Assembly (NCBI GenBank): GCA_020073345.1
Contig: JAIQFI010000013.1
Location: 1-64,000 of the forward strand
Reading direction: 5' to 3'
DNA length: 64,000 nt
From: Terriglobia bacterium
GTDB taxonomy: Bacteria > Acidobacteriota > Terriglobia > Bryobacterales > Bryobacteraceae
Shown: one piece after another, positions 62,954 to 64,000 of the stretch
Layout of the letters: every line of letters begins with the position of its first letter
How positions within the stretch are numbered: the stretch's first letter is position 1
The notes under the pieces: model-generated
Told to the model about the DNA's origin: nothing
What the model saw: the letters and a program-made list of their open reading frames with translations, nothing else
Databases searched by the model: none
Translations under genes and position numbers: made by a program

Positions 62954-62975
62954 GCCGAAAGGATTTCCTTTCGGC
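62954..62975. repeat. CCGAAAGG hairpin B (perfect)
   Basis: GCCGAAAGG ATTT CCTTTCGGC has perfect 9-bp arms. It resembles hairpin A at 49839-49858. Both lie near dif-like sites, in the intergenic space. Confidence 0.65.
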
Positions 62976-63035
62976 CCGGCATGCTCAGTCGTGGAGTTAT
63001 CTCTGGCGACTGAAATGGGTGGAGGCGTGCTGAAA

Positions 63036-63094
63036 GTGTTTGAAATGCCTTTCGGCACGGTAGCTTCCGATAAGGCCCATTAAAAGGACCTTTC
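63036..63094 (+). repeat. Leader of the truncated recombinase
   Basis: TTTGAAATGCC, a TTTCGGC block, TTCCGATAAGGCCC and CCTTTC precede the ATG at 63095. The same order, inverted, is at 25660-25722. It contains dif-like site 9. Confidence 0.65.
63067..63086 (+). repeat. dif-like site 9 (right arm decayed)
   Basis: CCGATAA GGCCCA TTAAAAG: left arm intact, right arm decayed (4 of 7 paired). It is 8 bp upstream of the truncated recombinase start. Confidence 0.5.
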
Positions 63095-63373
63095 ATGGAT
63101 GAGTTGATCGCGCTGCAAAAGATTGCGGGATGGGAAACACTGAAGACGCTCGTGCTCGATAGCGTAACCTTGCCGATCACGAAACGGGTGTACAACATGC
63201 CGCTCGATGAATTTGTCGCCTGGTTCCGGCAGGAGCCCCGTCCCGCCTTCGGTAAGGCGACGGTCAACGCCTGGCGAGTGTCGTTGGAAGCTTGTGGCCT
63301 CGGGTCGGCGTCGATGATCATCCGAATGTCAGCCCCAAAGAGTAGATCGCCTCAAGCGATTTACCAGCTCTGA
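63095..63373 (+). pseudogene. Truncated tyrosine recombinase (N-terminal core-binding domain only)
   Basis: The 92 residues resemble the SAM-like core-binding domain at the start of phage-type integrases: ALQKIAGWETLKTLVLDSV, ITKRVYNMPLDEFVAWF, and KATVNAWRVSLEACGLGSAS. From RMSAPKS the match to the family ends and a stop follows, so the catalytic domain (Arg, His, Tyr) is missing. It is probably a decayed recombinase. It is not the same protein as the integrase at 22.5 kb. Confidence 0.6.
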
Positions 63374-63393
63374 CAGGATACCGTTTTAGGCTG

Positions 63394-63858
63394 TTACCGG
63401 AATTTCCATCCTTCGCTCTTCATGAGTTCCAACAGTGTCAGGGATTTGATTCCGTAGGCATCACACACATCCGGGATCTTAGGCCGCGCCGGATTGCCCT
63501 TGCGCTTCTCGCCTGTCACAACCGACAGCCCGCGAACCTTGGCCACGGCGATGACGAAAGGATCGGCAATGCTACGATTCCGCTCGTTGTTTACCAGTTT
63601 GGGGAAGGCTCCAAGGATCTCAGCTGTGGCGATTTGAATGTCGGCCTCTAGTGGGCAAAAGAGCCCATCTTGCAACCGCGCCCAGCTATGAAGGTCGTCA
63701 TCGTTCTTGGAAAGTTCTTTCAGAACTTCGTCCGGGGCTACCAACCGACCTCCGGCAATCATGTTCTCAAGGTTGTCCCATAGCGTTGGGAAAACATCGC
63801 GCGGATAGTAGCGTACCCAGCCGTCAAGGATGGCGCTCGTGTCGATACAATAGGCCAT
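63394..63858 (-). CDS. PIN-domain toxin-like protein (DUF4411-like)
   Basis: The 154-residue protein (ATG at 63858) shows PIN-fold acidic residues: Asp in AYCIDTSAILDGW, Glu in VLKELSKNDDD, Asp in SIADPFVIAVAKVRG. It ends LLELMKSEGWKFR. DUF4411 proteins are predicted RNase toxins, usually paired with an ImmA/IrrE-type protein, as here (2-bp gap). Target unknown. Confidence 0.75.
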   Translation of the reverse strand: MAYCIDTSAILDGWVRYYPRDVFPTLWDNLENMIAGGRLVAPDEVLKELSKNDDDLHSWARLQDGLFCPLEADIQIATAEILGAFPKLVNNERNRSIADPFVIAVAKVRGLSVVTGEKRKGNPARPKIPDVCDAYGIKSLTLLELMKSEGWKFR

Positions 63859-63860
63859 CT

Positions 63861-64000
63861 TCAATCAGCACCCTTGGACACGAGTTGTTCCACCTTCGGA
63901 AGGTGCTTGATCTTCAGGCCAAGGTAGTTCGAAAGATCTGCCGAGGTAATGGCCTCCTGATGATACGCGCTCACCATGGTGCGGACGTAGAGTTTCCCGA
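63861..64000 (-). CDS. C-terminal part of ImmA/IrrE-like antitoxin partner (partial)
   Basis: The minus-strand frame from the window edge reads GKLYVRTMVSAYHQEAITSA then DLSNYLGLKIKHLPKVEQLV and ends KGAD. This resembles the C-terminus of HTH-ImmA/IrrE (COG2856-type) proteins that precede DUF4411 PIN genes. The N-terminal HTH and metallopeptidase parts are outside the window. It is 2 bp upstream of the PIN gene. Confidence 0.6.
   Translation of the reverse strand, partial: GKLYVRTMVSAYHQEAITSADLSNYLGLKIKHLPKVEQLVSKGAD

Larger units (their letters stand above)
62706..63094. other. Gap with dif-like sites 8 and 9, hairpin and leader
   Basis: No gene. It contains site 8 (62871-62890), the CCGAAAGG hairpin (62954-62975), the leader repeat (63036-63094) and site 9 (63067-63086) just before the truncated recombinase. 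Confidence 0.55.

Noticed and set aside
1-64000. CRISPR arrays or insertion-sequence transposases
   Set aside because: No regularly spaced repeats and no DDE transposase frame seen.

Overview
The window looks like chromosomal DNA of an Acidobacteriota bacterium, most likely of the Solibacter/Bryobacter type. The reasons are duplicated orphan MacB/FtsX-like permeases, receptor kinases with PD40 (TolB-like) propellers, an ECF sigma factor of the kind paired with such kinases, a Solibacter-type secreted beta domain (TIGR03437-like), many large exported proteins and high GC. This placement is inference from gene families; no 16S rRNA gene is present.

Positions 1-22.5 kb are mostly core genome. 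It opens with a translation/transcription block: tuf (partial), rpmG, tRNA-Trp, secE, nusG, rplK. The block stops at rplK, where an ABC-type permease sits instead of rplA. Next come a PA14 protein, a cupin, a receptor kinase split in two by a 13-bp tandem duplication, DUF507, DUF2203 and DUF2339 proteins, then DUF1844, a PhnP-like hydrolase and ribF, a methyltransferase, a class I aldolase, a BlaI/M56 regulatory pair with two visible operators, a dicarboxylate symporter, and the isoprenoid/NAD cluster xseB-ispA-tlyA-nadK, followed by an MgtC-like protein and tRNA-Val.

At 22.5 kb a tyrosine recombinase lies just downstream of tRNA-Val, and from there to the end the window is accessory in character: gene density falls, intergenic gaps lengthen, and there are large exported proteins, an alpha/beta hydrolase, a zincin-like protein, Cu/Zn superoxide dismutase, a kinase pseudogene, a second permease, a Met-rich multicopper oxidase, a receptor kinase with a Met-rich insertion, an ECF sigma factor, a histidine kinase/response regulator pair, PD40 proteins, an S41 peptidase, a truncated tyrosine recombinase and a PIN-toxin module.

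The most interesting signal is in the gaps of this accessory half. I read nine related 19-21 bp imperfect inverted repeats with a dif-like layout (CCGATAA arm, about 6-bp spacer, TTATCGG arm) between 25.67 and 63.09 kb. All lie between genes. Several share longer flanks, and the last sits directly upstream of a truncated tyrosine recombinase. A related leader sequence occurs in inverted orientation at both ends (25.66-25.72 and 63.04-63.09 kb). The sites separate small gene modules: permease, multicopper oxidase, DUF2188, kinase plus sigma factor, and others. I propose a decayed cassette array of Xer/pdif or integron character. This needs computational and comparative testing.

A second theme is copper: SodC, a Met-rich multicopper oxidase and a receptor kinase with a Met/Ser-rich insertion lie within 14 kb and may form a copper-responsive neighbourhood.
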